A DNA stretch of 64,000 bases from Cotesia glomerata (GCF_020080835.1 NC_058158.1:4154001-4218000); one strand, 5' to 3'; counted from the stretch's first letter, positions 37,609 to 51,539 are shown. Translations and numbers: made by a program. Notes: generated by a model from the sequence alone, not told the origin.

Positions 37609-39149
37609 ACAGTGTGTCAAAAGAGTTGATCATAAGATTATTGGAGGCGAATTTCAATGTCCTTGGTTGCAAATTTACAGCAACGATTAAATTCTACCTT
37701 GTAAGAGTTCTCGGTGGTGGAGGTACCGGTGGTTGTGGAGGTGGTCGGTGGTGCCGATAACTCTGGTATCTGGAACCATAAGCGCGAGTTCTGCACCTGA
37801 TACTTAAATTTATTTAAAAGTTATCCTGAATGTAATATATACGCGCACTCAGACTAGCTCAGGCACGGTGTATATTATAAGCGCCCCTAGCTTTGCCTTG
37901 ATATCCTTGACCTCGGTATGAAACCCTTTACCTTCATTGCTTCTTTCGCCATACAAACATAACATCATTACATTTATCCGTACCAACTATAAACCTGAGT
38001 CCCGCGCAGAGATCTCCGATCCAATGAAACACGTGCAATGAAATTAAGGTCTGGTTGCACGCTACCAGCACCATTTCATGCCTTTTTTTATTCACTCATC
38101 TGTACATTATGTTATATGTTTTATGCTCTCAGGACTAAAATGTGTATCTTCGCAAATGCTTTGTATGCTGTGGCTGCAAAAGAGGGTTGGCCCTTTCTCT
38201 AATAACAATCCCCAACTCGCTCCTCAATCCCCGACCGCCGATTCGTGGTCTATTTGGGCATTAATGTTTCATATTATAAATATAATACGAATATGAGTTT
38301 ATTATGCTCACTCCGAAGCTGTGTAAGCTGAATTGCGTTTCACCAAATTACTTCAAACTTATATTTATTCATTCATTCATCCAGACTATAATTTTTCGTT
38401 TTTCTCGCTATCAACGTAATTTCCCTCGCTGATGATTGTACCGAGTAAATTATTATTTTCGACTAAATCTCGCTTCTTTTTTACCGCAATGAATACAGTA
38501 ATTTTTTTTAGTTTCATTAACTTGAAGAAATTGAACCGTTAAACTAATTTCTAATTTAAAAACTAACTCAAAATTTTTCCCTTAGTACTGATACCGGCAT
38601 GCAGGTAGAATTTGTTAATTTACACCTCTATATATTTATATAAAATAAAGATAAAGATACATAGTACAAGTTAACTTTTTCTCCCCTTTATTTTTATCTT
38701 AAATTGCCCTCTTCCTGCTCCATCCGGTCAATCAATTTTCTCAAAACCTTCCCAGTAATTTTTATTTTATTTTATTTCATTATTCAGTCAATTCAATTAA
38801 AGTTATTTAAAATTTAAATTATAAATTCCTAAAAATAAAATCTTTTGCACTGTAAAATAGCTCTAAAAATGGATATCAATTACCTTACACTCAATAAGGC
38901 AATTAATTAACTAATTAAATTGGTTGTTAATTGGGGAAACTACTTAAAATACTTGGTTAACAAGCATCAAATGAGTTTGTTTTTTTGTGAAATTGAATAT
39001 TTAGAGGCTGTCATTTTTTGTTAATTCAAGGTTATCGACCCGATTGATTTTACACCTGCAATACTTTTTGATTACTTTATGAGCGTATTCGCGGCAGGAC
39101 ACCCGAGAGAGTATGTATACAGTATATAGTAGGTACAGAGTGTGTAGCG
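37605..39149. other. No gene seen
   Basis: A GGTGGT-rich patch at 37710-37760 and a GC-balanced segment to about 38250 precede AT-rich DNA. No protein-like frame is supported. Confidence 0.5.
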
Positions 39150-39240
39150 TGTAGTGTGTTATAACGAAGGGGCAACGAAGGGGGGCCCCACGTCGTCGTC
39201 CACGTCCCCCCGTTCAAGTGGCTCCCCGGTAGCGCCGTCG

Positions 39241-39263
39241 CGCACCTGCCGCTTGTTCCCACG
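39241..39263. promoter_or_regulatory. Proneural E-box plus Su(H) site module, copy A
   Basis: CACCTG at 39243-39248 (GCAGGTG on the minus strand, a proneural bHLH E-box) is followed after 6 bases by GTTCCCACG at 39255-39263, a perfect reverse-strand Su(H) consensus (CGTGGGAAC). Combined A+S sites drive Notch/proneural-responsive transcription of E(spl) and Bearded genes in Drosophila. The module sits in a GC-rich block (about 39150-39500) that also holds CACGTG near 39450. The 148- and 101-codon plus-strand open frames over this block resemble no protein and are probably compositional. Confidence 0.55.
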
Positions 39264-39619
39264 CCGGGACTCACGTTCGCCTCATCTTTCCTTCGTTCAT
39301 CCTCGATCAAGCTTTGCCCCTCTCTCATCCTCGACTCTTTTCTTCCTTTTGCTGTTACTCTGCTTATCTTTACCTCTCAGTCTCAGTCTCAGTTACTTTC
39401 TCTCTCTTTCTCTCAATCGACCGCACCGTCGCCACGGCGTCGCGCACACGTGTACAACCGAGCCCCGAACGCGGGGAACCGTGGGGGGCACTTGTTTATT
39501 TTTGGATATTTTCGTTTCATGTTTGCCCGATATCTCTGACAAAGTTCTCCTCAAAAGACACGCGTTTTTTTTCTCTCTTTATTTTATTTTATTCCATTAA
39601 TACTATTTTTTCTTATTAA

Positions 39620-42600
39620 TATCATTATTATTATCATTAGATATGATACTGAGATGTAAAAATGACAGAAAAAAATTTCTCTGTTAATTTTTTTACACAA
39701 AAAAAAATACAATCAACAAAACATCAAAACATTTATTCAAAACCCGGATCCAAAAGATTTTTTTTCAAGTTTGTATTTGATTTAATAAGTTAATTACAAA
39801 TGTACTTCTGCATTACTATGAACAATATATTATATCAATTAAAGTCGCAAAAAATTTTAATATTTTTTCTTTCATTCAAACGTGACTTTTCATACGTGAC
39901 ATTACAACTACAACATTTACATGCTCATGTCTTGCAATTAAAAAAATATCCAAAGTAGTTATTACAACCTCCATTAAAATACACTGAAATAACATAAATG
40001 CAAAATATAAAACATTAGTATAAATAATATGGTTGTTTCTTTTAGTTACATCTGAGAAAAACAAGTTAAATTTGCTAATAAACCGTGTAATACGATATCG
40101 AACACAACAATCAACGTAATTATACCAAATTAAATAAGCCACACTCTATAATTGTCAACCGTGGTATATATTATTTGATATCCTTTCCGATAACATTAAA
40201 TACATTGATGTGAATAAAAGCAATAAAATAAAATAACAATCTCTGAGCACGACGGGCTGGTAATAGCAATAGCAATATAGGAATATATGCGGGTACTAAA
40301 TGTTTCGTATTGAGGTTTGTATGGGTATGCATACACTCATTATATGTATATCTACGTAATATAATAAAGTATCTAATATCTGTAAATGTGTATGTATTCA
40401 CCCTCATCTCATCTCATCTATTCTATTACAATACACGCCTATAAATTTTTAAAAATACCATTTCATTTTATTTAATATTATTATAATCTCCATCCATAGA
40501 TTATTTGAATGCCTCCACATGATTTTCCCGGTGTTTCACGATTCTCTATTTATTTACAAATAAATTCATGCTTTGAGAATTTATAAAAAGCATCCTATTA
40601 GTCGAGTATATGGGTATACAAATATGGGTTTTATTTTTTATATACACATAAATATGAAAAGTTAAATCGAGGTAGATTAGAACCAGTGAATGCGGTGTGG
40701 GAATTAGGAGTTGAGAGTTTAGAGTAGAGTAGAGGGAGTGGAGGCGTACAAATACTCTAAAAAATCTCTGTTCAAGTATTTACAGTGTACACATATATTA
40801 AATTATGAGTGTGACCATGTACACGTAATATATTACAATATATATAAATTCTTTAGATAAAGTTCCCGAGTACTTAAATACATAAATGCCATTGTATAAA
40901 TTTACCCCACCGTTGGGACAAGTGGTATTGTATTTATTTTGTGCCCTTGATGGTCTCGCGCAGGTGTACAGGTGAATATACTATATATGTATATTATAAT
41001 ACATATAAATATAAGTTCGTGATGTCTGATGTTTAAAGCCATGCGAGGAGGGACAGAAACATTAAAGTGAGATTTTACCAGAGAAGGTAAAGGGGAGGAC
41101 GGAAGAGGAAAAGGGGGTAATGCAGGAGAATAAGTCGAGACTAAATCTCTCGTTTTGTGTGATTCATCCGTGTAAAAGTGTATATAATAATAAGAAGAGG
41201 AGAATAAAGTTGGGCATGGGTAAATTCGTCGACTTGGACTGGAACTGAGTACGGTGATGATTCTTCTCCCCCTGATGCTGTCTTTTCAATCCTCGGTGTT
41301 GTTATATATGTATATTCTTGAAATTATACTTTTTTACTTTTTCATTTCTTAGCGTAATGGTTTTTTCTCTTTATTATTATTATTATTTTTTAGCTGGGTT
41401 TCTTAATGCGCCGTCCTTATTTCCTCCTTAGATTATTGGATGGTCGAATGCTCTGAACACTAAGCATTAAATTCAATAGCCGAGGGGTGACACTAAATGA
41501 GAGACGAGCTTTCGTGCCGAGTAATTTTTAACATCACGAATATTATACGGCCGTGAGAAGGGGAGTTTTTTTAATGGTTCACAAAAGATTTGGGACTCGT
41601 AAAATGAATTAGAATTTTTTTTTCTTCAAATTACCTCTTTCTTACAAAACGAATTTATTAAAAAGTTTAATAATCAGTCAGTTGCACTGAAAAAAAATTA
41701 ACTTGACTTGAGAAAAATTTTCGAACCACGAAAATCATTTTAAAGAGTTTCATTGTCTTGATTTAAGTAGATACATTTTTAAACTGAGAAATTTTTTTTT
41801 ATTTATTTAAATTTTATTTGGTATCAATCAAAACAACGATCGATTTATTCCCAATAATTCTAATAATAAACAGTAAAATTTATTTAAAAAACTAATCAAG
41901 TGCTTTTATAAAAATACTGAAAAAAATTTTATCTCACGGAATTTCGGTTAATTATTTTTAAAAAATAAGCTCATCATGATGACTGTACATCTACAAGAAA
42001 GTCAACCGAGAGTAACGAATTCAAACTCAAAATATTCGGTTAAAGCCATCAAAAAAATAATCTCCTAATAAATATTACCCGTCACCATAAACAAGCCTCT
42101 GGACTTAACAAACCCCAACAATAAAAAAAGTAGGTAAAATAAATTTTCTCGTTTAAAAAAAAAGTAATTGATCCAAGGAGTTTCCAGTGTTGGATAAACG
42201 CAATTGGAAGATTTCTCAGTCCCAGAAGATAGGCTCACCCACCGATTGGCCATTGGAAACGACAAGAGAATCGTGAGTGGTTCTTTCACCACGCCTTCGA
42301 GCACTCTCAGCTCCTTTATTGGTCAGCTCTCGCAGATCTTTTCATACTCATCTCATCCATTATATCAAAAATTTTTTATTTCAATCTCCAACAACAACAA
42401 CCTCCAGCTTCCACCGTCTCAACTTTTAGGCTTTATTTTACAACCTTGTCCTTGTTTTGTTTCTCCTACATCAAAGTTTAGCCTCAATCATTAATTCTCT
42501 CCTTCAGCTTGCGGCCACCCTCAGTTTAAATTTTTATTTCGCAATCGCTCTGCTCTAAGAATTGCTCCCAACTGTATCCTTGAATCTTTTAAAGACTTTT

Positions 42601-44550
42601 ATTTTTGCTCCACAAAAATAATTCTTCTCATTTTTTCTGGACATCACCCCTTCCTACCATCTTCACCTTCTTCTCTTCTTTCTCTCAAGACACGTATATA
42701 AACAAAATACAACATATATATTTATGTGTATAGCTCAAAAGTTCTTTTAGCTCGAATAAAAAACTCGACTTCTGACTGTCGATTTTAGCCTCATGCAAAT
42801 TCACCTCCGAGCGCCGTTCAAGTTGTGCTTATAAATTAACAAAAAGAAAATGTATTCATGCTGTGTAACACGCGTCTCAACAAGTTATTGCATATCCGCA
42901 ATCTTTTTTATACACATGCATAATACAATCCTTGCTCCTTACTCTTTATTCTCTTGCTTTATTCATCCTTAAATTTTTTTTCTCAGTACATTACATATGG
43001 TATAACTACACCCTTCAACTCCGGTATATGTCCTCAAGCCATCCACAACTTGCTTCAACTTCACTTGCTTCCGAATATTTTTATTGTACCTTTTTACATT
43101 AGCAGTCTTCGAGCTTCTCCCTTTCATTCATTCATTCATTATAATATTATTTTATTTTTTAAACCAGACGAAAAGAGAAAGGCTTTTTATTAAAACCCAA
43201 TGTCTGCTGAATATCTAATTAGAATTTTTTTATTTATTACTACACGTGTCCATATACTTAAAAATATGTATATAGCCAATGTAAAACATACATAAGAGTA
43301 TGTTATGTATGTTTATAAGAATGAGAGGACAGGCAAGAGCTTTACCATTAAATATTCGAGGGTATTTAACTATTCAGCCGGTGTACACGTAACACGGCGG
43401 GAGATCTGCGCATGATCATGATCTTCATGAGATACAAGATAGATGAGCCATTATCGAGTAATATCGGGCTTCTCGAACCGCCACGTCAAGCTTCAGATTA
43501 CACACCTCAAACATTTTTTAATGGATACTCCACACACGTGTTCCATCGAGTTATATTCTCAGGCTCTTGGATCGAATATGCAATTAATAATTACGCCGAT
43601 ATTAAATACTCGACGCCTCGTATATACAATCACGGTACCTCGACTTGCGAGCGGTGTTTATACTCATGCAGTTTATAATATACATCCTCGGTATATAATT
43701 CATGCTGACGGAAACGCACTTACTTTTACTTTTTTACCTATTTTTATTCAATTTAACTCACAATATATACGAATATTAATTTCCTCTATAAATAAAATTG
43801 ACTTTTAAATTTATTGATAAGCGGTCAATTTTTCTTTATCTGTAACGATCTTACTGATTGAATATTTATACTTTCATTCTTTTTATAATTTATTACATTT
43901 TTAACTCTACATTTTTTAACGTCAACAGAATAAATAATTCCCTTGGAATGTACAAAATCAAACTTTTTTTATTTAACTCATAATTATTTCATCAATATTT
44001 ATTTAAATTTTTTTACTGATGATAGTAAAGATAAAATTAATTTTTTCAACTCAATTCCAGCTATCAAAAATTGTAAATTTTTTTCAGGCAACTATTCCAA
44101 ACTCGATCATAAAAAAATGTTGTTTATGTCATTTTACATAAAATCTGTTTAAAATTTTCTAAATGTTAAAAAACGAATAATGTTTTCAATTTCTGAAAAA
44201 AAAAAAAAAAATATATTTCATACCTCCGTCGATTCTGTCAGCGATAGATAAACAAACAATACTCAGAATAAAAATATTTTCAACATTTATGTACAGTTGA
44301 GATCTAAATGTCATAAATAGAAAACTATGAGGAGACACAAACACTGTAAGTGTCAAGTTACATTCAAAGTTTTTATTTTTCAAACTTATGAGCATGCGTG
44401 TAGTTGACCCAGCAGGCGGAAAAAGTCACCACCTACTAAAACAAAACTCTACTCTGCCTTTTTCATAGTCTCTTGGTAATATATTTTACAGAGGGTAGAT
44501 CGCACCCTCATTTTATTCTAATAAATAATAACTATTGATTTTTATTCTTT
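39620..44550. other. Long gene-poor stretch
   Basis: Short frames occur on both strands and none has a domain. A TGTGGGAAT at 40696-40704 is one base off the Su(H) consensus. CACGTG sites lie near 43242 and 43535. Pyrimidine-rich DNA at 42280-42700 gives Ser-rich plus-strand frames that I do not accept as coding. Confidence 0.5.
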
Positions 44551-44551
44551 T

Positions 44552-44626
<75 letters not shown>
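44552..44626. repeat. (TA)n microsatellite
   Basis: About 37 AT units with one AAAT interruption. Confidence 0.95.
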
Positions 44627-44629
<3 letters not shown>

Positions 44630-44971
44630 CCTTCCACTCTTATTAAAACAATACTGAGGCAATTTAAAATTAGACAGACGTGATAAAAATTAATAATTAA
44701 AAAAATTGACGACAGAATAAAATACTCGAAAAAAATAAATTAGCATAATCTTAGATTTAAGAGAGAAATAAATAACAACAATAATAATAAAAGTAAGAGT
44801 AGACGAGGTCATCGAAAGTTTTCAGTGGTTACGATACACCCGCGATAATCCTAAGTGAGTAATGGCTGGTTCTCCATGCCCGACAATCTTTATTATATTC
44901 CAGGTGGAGGATGTACGCTGTAGCTTCGCATTGCCTTGTGACGATAAATTTAATAGCCTTGCAAGGAGCTC

Positions 44972-44973
<2 letters not shown>

Positions 44974-45044
<71 letters not shown>
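44974..45044. repeat. (TA)n microsatellite
   Basis: About 35 uninterrupted TA units, only about 350 bases from the previous tract. Confidence 0.95.
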
Positions 45045-45047
<3 letters not shown>

Positions 45048-45365
45048 GTATAATGTATGTATACTTTATAGTACTCGAGTTTATAGATATAAGAGAGAAG
45101 GCCTTTGGCAAACCATCAAGCTCCGGATGAACCGACCCATGTTACCTCAACTCCGTCCATCAGTTACTCATGTGTAACCGTGGAAAAATTAATAACTCTG
45201 TGAGATAGACCCCTATTTATTACAAACCGGATGTGTTGTTACGAAAGGTGTGAGAGCATCATATCTCTGTTGAATGAGGAGCTAGAAGTTACGAACAGAT
45301 ATACAGTATCTGGTATTTAAGGGTAGGGCTGGGCATACGCCTGCTAGATATATATAGATCGACGA

Positions 45366-48300
45366 AAGCTCTCCCTCGTAGAACTATTTATATTTTTATC
45401 AAATAGAATTCCTCGCATTTCTGTTGTCCTAGTACATTAACTTCTACGGAAAGCTTCGATTCCTGGAAAAGTGGCAACGATGAAAGCTTTTGTGATGCTT
45501 GGAACACAAATGTCAAAACATTGTATCTTAAAGCTTTATCATTATTAATAAGTAAAAAATGAAAAATTTCATTATTATTTTTTTACATTCTTTTATTTAC
45601 AGTAATTTTTTTTACTTCATTATTTATGATTAAAAGAAAATTTTCTAAAACTCAGTATGAAAAAAGCTCATACAAGTTACTTTTTAGCAAGTTTTAATAT
45701 TTTATCAGAGCCTACATATTTTTATTCATGTTTATTTACGCATTGAAAGTAATTTGTTTTGAAAACTTCAATACTTTAAAAAAATTATCAATAATTTAAA
45801 TCAACTTTGAGCTTTCAAATTGTATTTTTATTAATAAATTGTTGTTAAAAAAGCCGAAGCTTCGAAATGACTGAACATTTTCACGACACGTGTTTAAAGT
45901 CCAAAGACAACACCAATATAGCTAAAAATACCACGTGAATCCCCCCAGCCAGGAGCGCAGCCGCAATCTATTTTCATCCCTCGCTCGTTGTCTTGTATAA
46001 CAAAAAATCTATACCCGCGATAATTTAAGCGCAAGCGTCGCGATGCCTTGAAACCTCTACGCTTTTTTAAACTCCTGCTACGAAACTCCGTTATAACGAC
46101 GCTTGACGTCGGCTCCGTCAAGACGTTGACGTCGACGTTGCCGTCCGGTAAAGTGACGACCCTTGTTATTGTTCTATGGCCATGGAAGTTGATCCTGACT
46201 CCCAAACTCGCATGCTCTCAGCCAGTGCTTTCACAAACCAACCAACATAACCCGTAAAAATAAAGCTCATTACTGATCTGATGAAGCTTCCCACTATAGG
46301 AAACTTCCCAAAGCTCTCGTGCACCCTCACATTCATACCACCACCTAGTTACTGCACCCAGAGCGTCGCGACGCCGAATAACCTCCTACACTTGGCTGCA
46401 ATCCTGAGCCCATGGTACGTCAGACGGCGTCTTCCAATTGACGGGCAGCTTTGTCAGACGTCAACCCAACATCTCTAGCTCTTTCACTTGGACTATTGTC
46501 TTTCTTACTCTTCCATCCAACCCCAAAGCCGCGTTATCATCAGAACACGATAGGACACCCTATATCTGCGGGCACCCTCGCATCTACCAGCTCAAACTGT
46601 CCTCTACTCTCCCATTGTTCGAGCTTGCGGTACTCCACGTGGTTGTATACTACCCGGGTAAAATGTCGCAGCGCTAGGGCGTCGCAACGCTACTTCAGGG
46701 GCTCCTTTTCACTTCAAATAATTTCATCTTATCCCACGTTCACATTCGTATCAATTCAATCAAAAAATAAACCAAAAATGTCAAAAGAATTCTTTCAATT
46801 TGTTTCTTCAAGTTTCTAAGACAAAACATCGAATCCTCTAAAAAATTGGTACACTATTCAATCAACATACAAATATTTTTTACCTAAATATCAGTTTTTT
46901 TTTATCACAAAAAAAAATTGAACTCAATACTGCGAGACATCTCTAACATAAAAAATGATCGAAAAAAAGTTTGACAAGTGATGAAAGTCGACGCATCAAG
47001 CGACGAAGAGCTTTCTCAGCAGCTGTGCTTTCCTGTTTCCCGGGAGCAAGTGCAGAGGACTGGCGCCACTAAAACTGATCCATCGATTCTCTCAGTAGCG
47101 TCGCGACGACCCCTTATAAGCTGAATCCCCTAATCTATACTCAGGAATAGTTGAGTGTAAAAGCTCACAATGTTTACTAAAGAAGCTTTATTTCCTTGAA
47201 AAGCTTCTCCGAGAACATGATACCCGGATCTGTAAGTCCGCGTCGACCGAGCCGCGACAAGCGGGTGAGCGACAGATGGCCAGTTTTGATCAGACCCGAG
47301 TACCCAGTGCTTCCTCACATGAGCTTTGGCCTTAGCTTTTGTGGATTGTGTGTCAAATTTACTCAGACAGCAAGTAACACATACGCTTGTTGGAGAGCCT
47401 TCAAAAGCTCGACCCAGAGTAGGAGAAGAGGTTCTACACCTGTGCGGAACTCACTTGCAGGTCGAGAGACGCTCTGGCGCCGCACCAGGCGCTTATCAAG
47501 CGACGTTGGGCGTCGTTACCTCCATTCAACTTCAGTGCCGTCTTAAGCTCGAAAGCTCTCTTGGTTCATTTTTATCTATCAATTATTATTATTCTTTTAA
47601 AAAAAATCATGTTCTTCAAGTCTTTTCTGTCTAATGATTTATAAAGATTAATAAAAAATTCTAATTAGTTGCCAATTTGGGGGCAGTTTTAACGATTTTA
47701 CACAAAACTCGGGAGTTTGAAAGCTTGAGACGCAACTGAGGTCTCGCAACTTGCTCTGCCACTCTCAGAGGTCCAAACAATGCGGTCGTTCCTTTGCGAA
47801 ATTTGCTATCAAGGCATCAGGATAACGTTGAAAGCTAACGCAAGCTCAGAGCTTCGCAAGACAAAGCTTTTATCATTAACTCGAGAAAGCCTCACATTCT
47901 ATACTATGTCTCGAAAAGCTTCTGCGCCTGACGGAAATGACAGTATTCCGTCAAAGTCGGCGCGATGGGCACGGATAGCATGCAAGAGTAAGAGTAATTT
48001 CCCGACTAACTGTACAAATAAAGCTTCGAGCTTTTGTTGATGAAACCTCCGGTTACACTTTTACGACTTACGACTCACTTTAAATTAAAATAAATTACTA
48101 TATCCTTACACTTATTTTAAGAAATTAATTTCTGTTGGACCGATGGTCGCGATCATGGCTACGATTATTATTATTATTATTTTAATTATATTTCAAAAGC
48201 GGACGACATTAAATCAGAGGACGTTAATTAATACTTGAGGTTCTATAGATATATTATATATTTGAGAATGAAAGACCGGATGGGGGATTTATGCTGACGT

Positions 48301-49886
48301 ACATTATTTTAAATGCCCATCGTCCTGGTACAGTAGAACTCCCGGACCGGAAATGATAGCTTTCTCTCTTCAGACGATTGCTTGTCGTCTTCATTGGTGT
48401 TGTCTTACTACCGAGGAGATAATATATATGTCGCTGTCGCTGTCGTTGTTCTTCACTGTGCACACATCAGCTACATCTTTCATCCTCGTACAACTCAAGA
48501 CAACGACTCTCATTAATTACGTACCCGATCCGACAACTCGAATCGATCATGGTTTGATACGTGAATCGCCAGACTCTACAATTACTTCGAGAGTTGTGTG
48601 CATCAGTCTGAGGAAAAAACCATCTAGAACAAGAAGGGACAAAAAATAATTATAAAAAGGCGTATAAAACAGATGTGTGTATTTTTCGAGACATTGAGAG
48701 GAAGGTTTCGAAATTATATTACAATGATAATGATTGTCTTTATATGGTCAAATTAATCATACAGTACAAATGTGCGAATAGCTTGTAAGCTCGATTAGGA
48801 GAGTAGGAATTATTTGTAATAGACCAAGGAAAAACGAAAGCTTTCGGGCTTTAAGTAGGATCGCATGAAATCACGGTGATTATGATCATCATCATCATAA
48901 TGATAATGACGGCGACAATCGTCGTAATTGTTATTATTATTGTTATTATTATTTTTCATTCGTTTGCTTTTTTTTACAACAATTCATGTTAAATATTTAT
49001 GTAACAACAAAAAAGCTCAGTCGCGTGACAAAAGCTTTGAGTGCTGATGTTTCATATAAAAATTTTGTATTAGGAAATTATATCGTTGGTGTGGTCTTTC
49101 GTTAGACGTTTGTTGAATGATGATTGTACACAACTGACGAGAAAAAAAATTGAGTCACTTTGAAAAAAAAAATTTATTTTGGAAATTAAATTGAGCTTAA
49201 AATCTAGAATTTACTTCAAGAAAAGTAATTATTAATTACTTAAAGTATAAAATCTGTTGTCCGTTAAGTGGAAGCTTTTCAGGGCGTCGGCCGACGGATG
49301 TCCCGACGTCGTATCAGGGCATCAGATTGTCGAACGAAAATTAACGACGGATATTTAAAATCGCGGGAATGAACAAATGAAATATTTTTCTATCCCAGAC
49401 GGGCTGTGCGTGAGTTGGAAATATGAAAAGATCGATGTGTCTGGTGTGAGTGTGACTTATGAGAGAGTATTTATTTATCAGGCGTATAAAAGCCCAAAGA
49501 AAAGAAGAGGGCGCAATTCATCAGGAAGGGATGAAATATCGCGGGTTATGATTCATTAAGTTAATTAAAAAAACGAGAGTGGAAATAAATGAGGAGTACA
49601 ACGTGCTATACATGCCTGTGCACGTAAGAGTTTTTCGGAATATTTTTCTTCGGAATAAAGGGCTGGTGGGAGGATCAAAAGAAGAGCCCGAGAAAAAGTC
49701 GAGCTTCTGAGATGACAAACGGGGAGCTTTCGATAAGAAGAAGCACCCAGCGGTTGCTTGCGAGCAGCCCCCATCATCAGGGTAGCATACTAGAGTGCTG
49801 GCTGTAAAGCGTCGACGTCGACGGACACCGTGCGCCGTCGGATCTATTTTCAGTGAAGCATCGCCGAAAAAGCGCGGGCGTCGCGA
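45366..49886. other. Anomalous block enriched for AAGCTT and GCGTCGCGA
   Basis: The palindrome AAGCTT occurs at 45451, 45484, 45531, 45857, 46284, 47183, 47201, 47721, 47864, 47916, 48021, 48838, 49032 and 49272, where about one or two would be expected. GCGTCGCGA occurs at 46035, 46363, 47098 and 49878. The 45850-48050 part is also GC-richer than its surroundings. Several open frames of 65-122 codons overlap on plus (46048-47634), with a 103-codon minus frame at 45894-46205 that begins at TTG. None resembles a protein I know and they mostly overlap one another. The block may be an old insertion or a special repeat-derived region, and I cannot name it. Confidence 0.5.
47929..47953. repeat. 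Short inverted repeat TGACGGAA...TTCCGTCA
   Basis: Eight bases pair exactly around a 9-base loop, within the AAGCTT-rich block. Confidence 0.5.
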
Positions 49887-50267
49887 CCCTTGATCGGGAG
49901 AGCAGAAAATACACGTGGTCTAAATTGCTTCAACCTTGTGATATATTGACCCGAGTCGAAATTTAGAGCCCATTTAGAACCTTCTAAAGTCGGATCTATT
50001 TCGGACTTAGGGGCTCAAACTAGAGCCTGCCCGAGTCGAAATTTCAGGTCTGTTTTAATCGTATTTTGTGGCAAGTCTGTTTCAGAAAATTTTTACGATT
50101 AAAACAGATCTGCAACTCTTGGTTACTCTATAGGCGCAGGTCTGTTTTCATCGTAATCATGGGAGTTTTGCCCCATTCTGACGCAGTTACGATCAAACCA
50201 GGCCCGAAATAATAATAATGTAAAATATAATAATAATAGTAATAATAATAATATCTTTAAAAATACC

Positions 50268-50300
50268 TAGCGACTCGGGTTCGAATCCCACTGTGGTCAT
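50268..50300 (+). repeat. Isolated tRNA-like B box
   Basis: GGGTTCGAATCCC with following bases matches a Pol III B box and T-arm. No complete cloverleaf is visible upstream, so this is likely the remnant of a tRNA or a SINE head. Confidence 0.45.
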
Positions 50301-50353
50301 ATATTTTTTTTTTATAATTTTTCATTTAAATAGCATAACATTATTCATAATTG

Positions 50354-50354
50354 C

Positions 50355-50391
<37 letters not shown>

Positions 50392-50415
50392 TATTATTAT
50401 TATTATTATTATTAG
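50354..50415. repeat. Perfect (AAT)n/(ATT)n palindrome
   Basis: CTAATAATAA... runs into TTATTATTAG, so the two trinucleotide tracts are complementary and form an extended hairpin. Confidence 0.85.
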
Positions 50416-50559
50416 TTGTATTATGTATTAATCATAATTATATAATGCTTCATTAAAATTAATATTGATAAATACATAATATAAAAAAAAATAATCATGT
50501 TATTTGTGATTCAAAATCAGGATTAAGAAGCAAAATTTTTATTTTTCTTTTACTCTGGA

Positions 50560-50764
50560 TTGTAGATGAAGGTAGGATGTTGTGGGTTCAAGGGCAGGAG
50601 AAGAGACTTTTATTCGCTTTGTAGAGATATAATCACGGTACATATTAGGTTATATATTACACATACGCTTAACTTATTAAATATTTTCGCCCTACCCGAG
50701 ATTCGAACCTACAACCTAACGCTCGCCAGACCATCGCTTACGCACTACGCTATGGCCGACATAT
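50560..50764 (-). mobile_element. tRNA-derived SINE-like segment
   Basis: On the minus strand the segment starts GTCGGCCATAGCG, has an A-box-like TAGCGTAGTGCGTAAGCG and a B-box GGTTCGAATCT with tRNA-like spacing (about 72 bases), and continues into an AT-rich tail. A diverged inverted copy of the T-arm region lies at about 50570-50600 on plus (GTTGTGGGTTCAAGGGC). The acceptor stem does not pair well, so a functional tRNA is unlikely. Confidence 0.55.
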
Positions 50765-50990
50765 CAATGTTTTGTTTGAGGTGGATTATAAGTTAGCCTG
50801 CATCTGTTAAATAACAATTTTTTTTACCACTTGTTATGAAAATTAAGGAACCTTTTTTTTTTTAAATCATCATTTATCTGGGTCTTTGATATTAAAAGAG
50901 ATCGATTATTATTTAAATTTTCATTGTTTATTTAATAAACAATTTTTTATAAGCAAATGAATTATCTCTTTGTATTTTGTTTCTTTTTCT

Positions 50991-51514
50991 ACTTAAAAAA
51001 ACAAAAACAACCATGTATTGTTAAAAAAAAAAAATTACTTATATTTTTTATTTAAACTTTCAATTTTCTATTTAGTCTAGTCAACAAGTGCTTTTTAGGT
51101 CAAAATTTTTTCGCCTTCTCCGAAAATTATGATTGAGGTGTCATTCGATTCGGAATGGCATGTAGATAGTTTTTGAGAAAATGTTAAGCCCGCTCGCAAA
51201 AATTGCAATAGTTATAAACTATTAAGTAAACAAAAAAAAGGGGTTTGATTTTTTGTCAATATCTCAAAAACTATTTAGAATAATTCGAATTTGAAAAAAG
51301 ATTAAAAAAAAGGAGGAAATTTCATAAAAAAAGTCTTGACTCCCGGAATTGTAGGACCAATATTTACAATTTTCCCAGAGGGTTGAAAATATGCTCGAAA
51401 ACGGGTACTACAGAGTGGTGAAATTAAAGATAACAGAAAATTGAAAGTTCAATAAAAAATATAAATAAATTTTTTTTTTTTAAATAATCCATGGTTGTTT
51501 TTGTTTTTTTAAGT
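50991..51514. repeat. Foldback segment with perfect 25-bp inverted ends
   Basis: The 25 bases at 50991-51015 (ACTTAAAAAAACAAAAACAA, then CCATG) are exactly complementary to 51490-51514. Weaker matching continues inwards (CAATTTTCTATTT against AGAAAATTGAAAG). It lies where the arms of the surrounding 2.5-kb element break off, so it looks like an insertion there. Confidence 0.65.
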
Positions 51515-51539
51515 ATGTGGGGGTCATATCTTCCATCCA

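Noticed and set aside
37442..37760. Frames of alternating Tyr-Ile across the (TA)n tract, and a similar one at 44862-45053
   Set aside because: Pure microsatellite translation.
39154..39619. 148- and 101-codon overlapping plus-strand frames
   Set aside because: Both are low-complexity Ser/Leu/Phe-rich readings of a pyrimidine-rich tract in different frames, so neither looks coding.
45894..46205. 103-codon minus-strand frame with fairly protein-like composition
   Set aside because: It begins at TTG with no ATG available before the upstream stop, and is overlapped by plus-strand frames. Insect genes do not normally start this way.
50268..50300. Functional tRNA gene
   Set aside because: Only the T-arm/B-box part is present. 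No acceptor stem, D-arm or anticodon arm can be folded.
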